Below, in pieces: positions 21,921 through 24,272 of a stretch of 24,272 nucleotides of DNA. A program made the translations under genes and the position numbers. The stretch comes from Candidatus Kerfeldbacteria bacterium (GTDB taxonomy: Bacteria; Patescibacteriota; Patescibacteriia; UBA9570): NCBI GenBank assembly GCA_016207285.1, contig JACQPW010000082.1:1-24272 (forward strand), in the 5' to 3' direction. The notes under the pieces are model-generated. The model was not told where the DNA came from. It worked only from the letters and a program-made list of their open reading frames with translations, and ran no database searches. The stretch's first letter is position 1. Each line of letters begins with the position of its first letter.

Positions 21921-24272
21921 ATGGCTCAAGATAAGCAATCTGCTCATATTCTCTGGTTTAAGGAACTGACAATGGCGGACGTGCCATACGCTGGAGGCAA
22001 GAACGCTTCACTGGGGGAAATGTATCAGAACATGTCTGCGCAAGGCGTGCGAGTGCCCAATGGCTATGCCATTACTGCGTATGCTTATGAATACTTTTTG
22101 GAAAAAACCGGGGTTAAAGCTAAAATCAAGGACATTCTGCAAACTTTAAATACGCATGATTTAAAGAATTTACAGGAACATGGTCATAAAGTGCGCGAAA
22201 CTATTTTGGAAGCGGAGTTGCCGCAAGATCTGCAGGACATCATTGAAACGTCTTATGCAGAACTTTGTAAAATAGAAAATAATGGTGAGGAGATGGATGT
22301 GGCAGTGCGCAGCTCTGCTACCGCCGAAGACATGCCCGACGCTTCGTTTGCTGGCCAGCAAGAAACCTTTTTAAATATCCGGGGTGCCCATGATGTCATT
22401 GATGCCACCAAACGGTGCATGGCTTCTTTATTCACCAACCGCGCGATTTCTTATCGCGCTGATAAAGGGTACGATCATTTTAATGTGTCGTTATCGGTGG
22501 GTGTACAAAAAATGGTGCGGTCAGACGAAGCTGGTTCCGGTGTGATGTTCTCGATTGATACCGAATCTGGTTTCCAAAATGCGGTTCTCATCAACGCTGC
22601 TTACGGTTTGGGCGAGATGGTGGTGCAAGGTAAAGTAGAACCAGATGAATATTACGTCTTCAAACCAACGTTAATGGATGGTGTGACGATGTCTGGTGAG
22701 CAAGTCAACTTCAAGTATCGGCCGATTGTTGGTAAATCTCGTGGTCACAAAGAAGATAAGATGATCTACAGCAATGAAGGTAACTCACCCGTCAAAGAAG
22801 TGCCGGTGTCAGAAGAAGATCGCAAAAAATATGTGTTGACCGATGATGAAGTGCTAGAGTTAGCCTACTGGGCGTGTTTGATTGAAAAACATTACTCCAA
22901 ACCGATGGACATGGAGTGGGCTAAAGACGGGATCAACGGAAAACTATACATTGTCCAAGCCCGTCCTGAAACTGTCCATTCACAAGGTAACAATAAAATC
23001 TTGGAAGAATATCTGATGAAGGGTACGGGCAAAAAAATTGTGGAGGGAGTGTCGGTTGGTTCTAAAATTGGTCAAGGTAAGGTGCGTGTTTTGAAAGATA
23101 CTAGTCACATTCATGATTTTCAAGCCGGTGATGTGTTAGTTACCGAGATTACGGACCCGGATTGGGAGCCGATCATGAAAATTGCTTCCGCCATCGTGAC
23201 CAACTCCGGCGGGCGTACCTCGCACGCTGCGATTGTATCCCGTGAACTGGGAATCCCCTGTGTGGTTGGTAGCAAAACCGCTACGACTACTTTAAAGACT
23301 GGTCAGGAAGTGACGGTATCCTGTGCCGAGGGTGAACGGGGGTATGTGTATGAAGGGATTGTGCCATTTGAAGTGAAGAAGACTGATCTAGGAGCCATCA
23401 CAGCGCCAAAAACCGATATTATGCAAATTGTCGGCGATCCATCCCGTGCCTTTGACTTTGCGATGATTCCGAATAAAGGGGTTGGTCTAGCGCGGTTAGA
23501 AATGATTATTTTGAATGCTATTAAAGTACATCCGTTAGCACTGTTGCATTTTGATGAGCTCACTGATGAAGCGGCTAAAACTCAGATTGCTGAATTGACG
23601 CGGGATTACAAAGTCAAATCAGATTTCTTTGTGGATCTCTTAGCCACCGGGGTTGGTCGGATTGCAGCAGCGTATTATCCAAACCAAGTGATTGTGCGTT
23701 TATCTGATTTCAAATCAAATGAATATGCTAATTTAGTGGGTGGTCGTCAGTTTGAACCGCATGAAGAAAATCCAATGATCGGCTGGCGTGGGGCGTCACG
23801 TTACTATTCTACCGAATACAAAGCTGCCTTTGCGTTAGAATGCCAAGCCATGAAACGGGTGCGTAATGAAATGGGTTTAACCAACATGAAACTGATGATC
23901 CCTTTTTGCCGCACGCCAGAAGAAGGGCGCAAAGTCATCGCGGTCATGAAAGAGAACGGTTTAGTGCAGGGTGAAAATGGTTTAGAGGTCTATATGATGT
24001 GCGAAATCCCCTCGAATGTCATTTTGGCCGACGAGTTTATTAAAATTTTTGATGGTTTCTCGATTGGTTCTAATGATCTCACCCAATTAACACTCGGCTT
24101 GGATCGTGACTCTGGTTTGGTAGCGCACATTTATGACGAGCGTAACCCAGCCGTGAAGAAACTGTTAGCACAAGCGATTAAAACTGTTCATGAAGCCGGG
24201 AAGAAAATTGGTATCAGTGGACAAGCCCCATCCGACTTTCCAGAGATTGAGGAGTATTTAGTGGAACAGGGA
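21921..24272 (+). CDS. ppsA: Phosphoenolpyruvate synthase (3' end outside window)
   Basis: 784 codons without a stop up to the right edge; E. coli PpsA has 792, so only a short tail is missing. It converts pyruvate and ATP to PEP, AMP and phosphate for gluconeogenesis. The N-terminal ATP-grasp domain has YAGGKNASLGEM, AVRSSATAEDMPDASFAGQQET and MDMEWAKDG...YIVQARPET. The swivelling domain has the phospho-histidine in TNSGGRTSHAAIVSRELG (His435). The PEP-binding TIM barrel has VRLSDFKSNEYANLVGG, GWRGASRYY, PFCRTPEEG, MCEIPSN and SIGSNDLTQLTLGLDRDSG. Near the end GISGQAPSDFPE has Ser766 where E. coli-type enzymes have the proton-donor Cys (GICGQ). Follows pyk with its own promoter. Confidence 0.95.
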   Translation, partial: MAQDKQSAHILWFKELTMADVPYAGGKNASLGEMYQNMSAQGVRVPNGYAITAYAYEYFLEKTGVKAKIKDILQTLNTHDLKNLQEHGHKVRETILEAELPQDLQDIIETSYAELCKIENNGEEMDVAVRSSATAEDMPDASFAGQQETFLNIRGAHDVIDATKRCMASLFTNRAISYRADKGYDHFNVSLSVGVQKMVRSDEAGSGVMFSIDTESGFQNAVLINAAYGLGEMVVQGKVEPDEYYVFKPTLMDGVTMSGEQVNFKYRPIVGKSRGHKEDKMIYSNEGNSPVKEVPVSEEDRKKYVLTDDEVLELAYWACLIEKHYSKPMDMEWAKDGINGKLYIVQARPETVHSQGNNKILEEYLMKGTGKKIVEGVSVGSKIGQGKVRVLKDTSHIHDFQAGDVLVTEITDPDWEPIMKIASAIVTNSGGRTSHAAIVSRELGIPCVVGSKTATTTLKTGQEVTVSCAEGERGYVYEGIVPFEVKKTDLGAITAPKTDIMQIVGDPSRAFDFAMIPNKGVGLARLEMIILNAIKVHPLALLHFDELTDEAAKTQIAELTRDYKVKSDFFVDLLATGVGRIAAAYYPNQVIVRLSDFKSNEYANLVGGRQFEPHEENPMIGWRGASRYYSTEYKAAFALECQAMKRVRNEMGLTNMKLMIPFCRTPEEGRKVIAVMKENGLVQGENGLEVYMMCEIPSNVILADEFIKIFDGFSIGSNDLTQLTLGLDRDSGLVAHIYDERNPAVKKLLAQAIKTVHEAGKKIGISGQAPSDFPEIEEYLVEQG

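Noticed and set aside
1..24272. tRNA, rRNA, CRISPR, insertion sequence, phage or attachment-site features
   Set aside because: None was seen. Gaps between genes are at most about 145 bp and are filled by promoters and the rpsF leader.

Overview
The window looks like a gene-dense piece of a bacterial chromosome from an uncultivated lineage, most likely Patescibacteria/CPR. That assignment is an inference. It rests on a ribosomal protein S6 with a long acidic tail ending in an ELDKKLDAILE-type segment, an EF-P with an unusual QRKPVMRTK loop, a pyruvate kinase with a DLQGPRIRVGE motif, tight packing (longest gene-free gap about 145 bp), short intergenic promoters and the standard genetic code. 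I see no tRNA, rRNA, CRISPR, IS element or phage gene.

Region 1 (1-8272) is a cell-surface sugar region. It starts with a transketolase cut off by the left edge. There follow a multipass membrane protein (possible GT-C glycosyltransferase), a SAM methyltransferase, a DPM1/ArnC-like GT2 glycosyltransferase, an ArnE/F-like small membrane protein and a very clear WecE aminotransferase. All six are on the + strand, joined by 4-26 nt overlaps or 1-4 nt stop/start overlaps. A WecD-like acetyltransferase follows on the - strand, then a capsule-type glycosyltransferase from a divergent promoter. WecE plus WecD would make dTDP-Fuc4NAc or a close relative. The GT2, small membrane protein and GT-C would load it on a lipid carrier, flip it and attach it.

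Region 2 (8269-12200) holds acetyl-CoA synthetase on the - strand, then the + strand cluster rpsF-ssb-rpsR-efp. The rpsF leader can fold into a nested hairpin that pairs the only AGGAG in it, as expected of an autoregulated ribosomal-protein leader.

Region 3 (12201-20381) is the most unusual part: a three-gene operon of a 978-aa soluble M48-type zinc protease, a 1474-aa protein ending in a UbiB/AarF-type kinase domain, and a 259-aa protein with two apparent winged-helix-like repeats. It has a strong promoter whose -10 element lies inside a perfect 9-3-9 palindrome, and a second inverted repeat with a related half-site lies just inside the first gene. I know of no characterised system with this make-up.

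Region 4 (20382-24272) holds pyruvate kinase and PEP synthase (cut by the right edge), which work in opposite directions between PEP and pyruvate. The PEP synthase has Ser where the family normally has the catalytic Cys.

A pattern runs across the window: several promoters have a (often TG-extended) -10 box only 6-9 nt upstream of the start codon. This suggests leaderless mRNAs are common here, and most internal operon genes lack a visible Shine-Dalgarno sequence.
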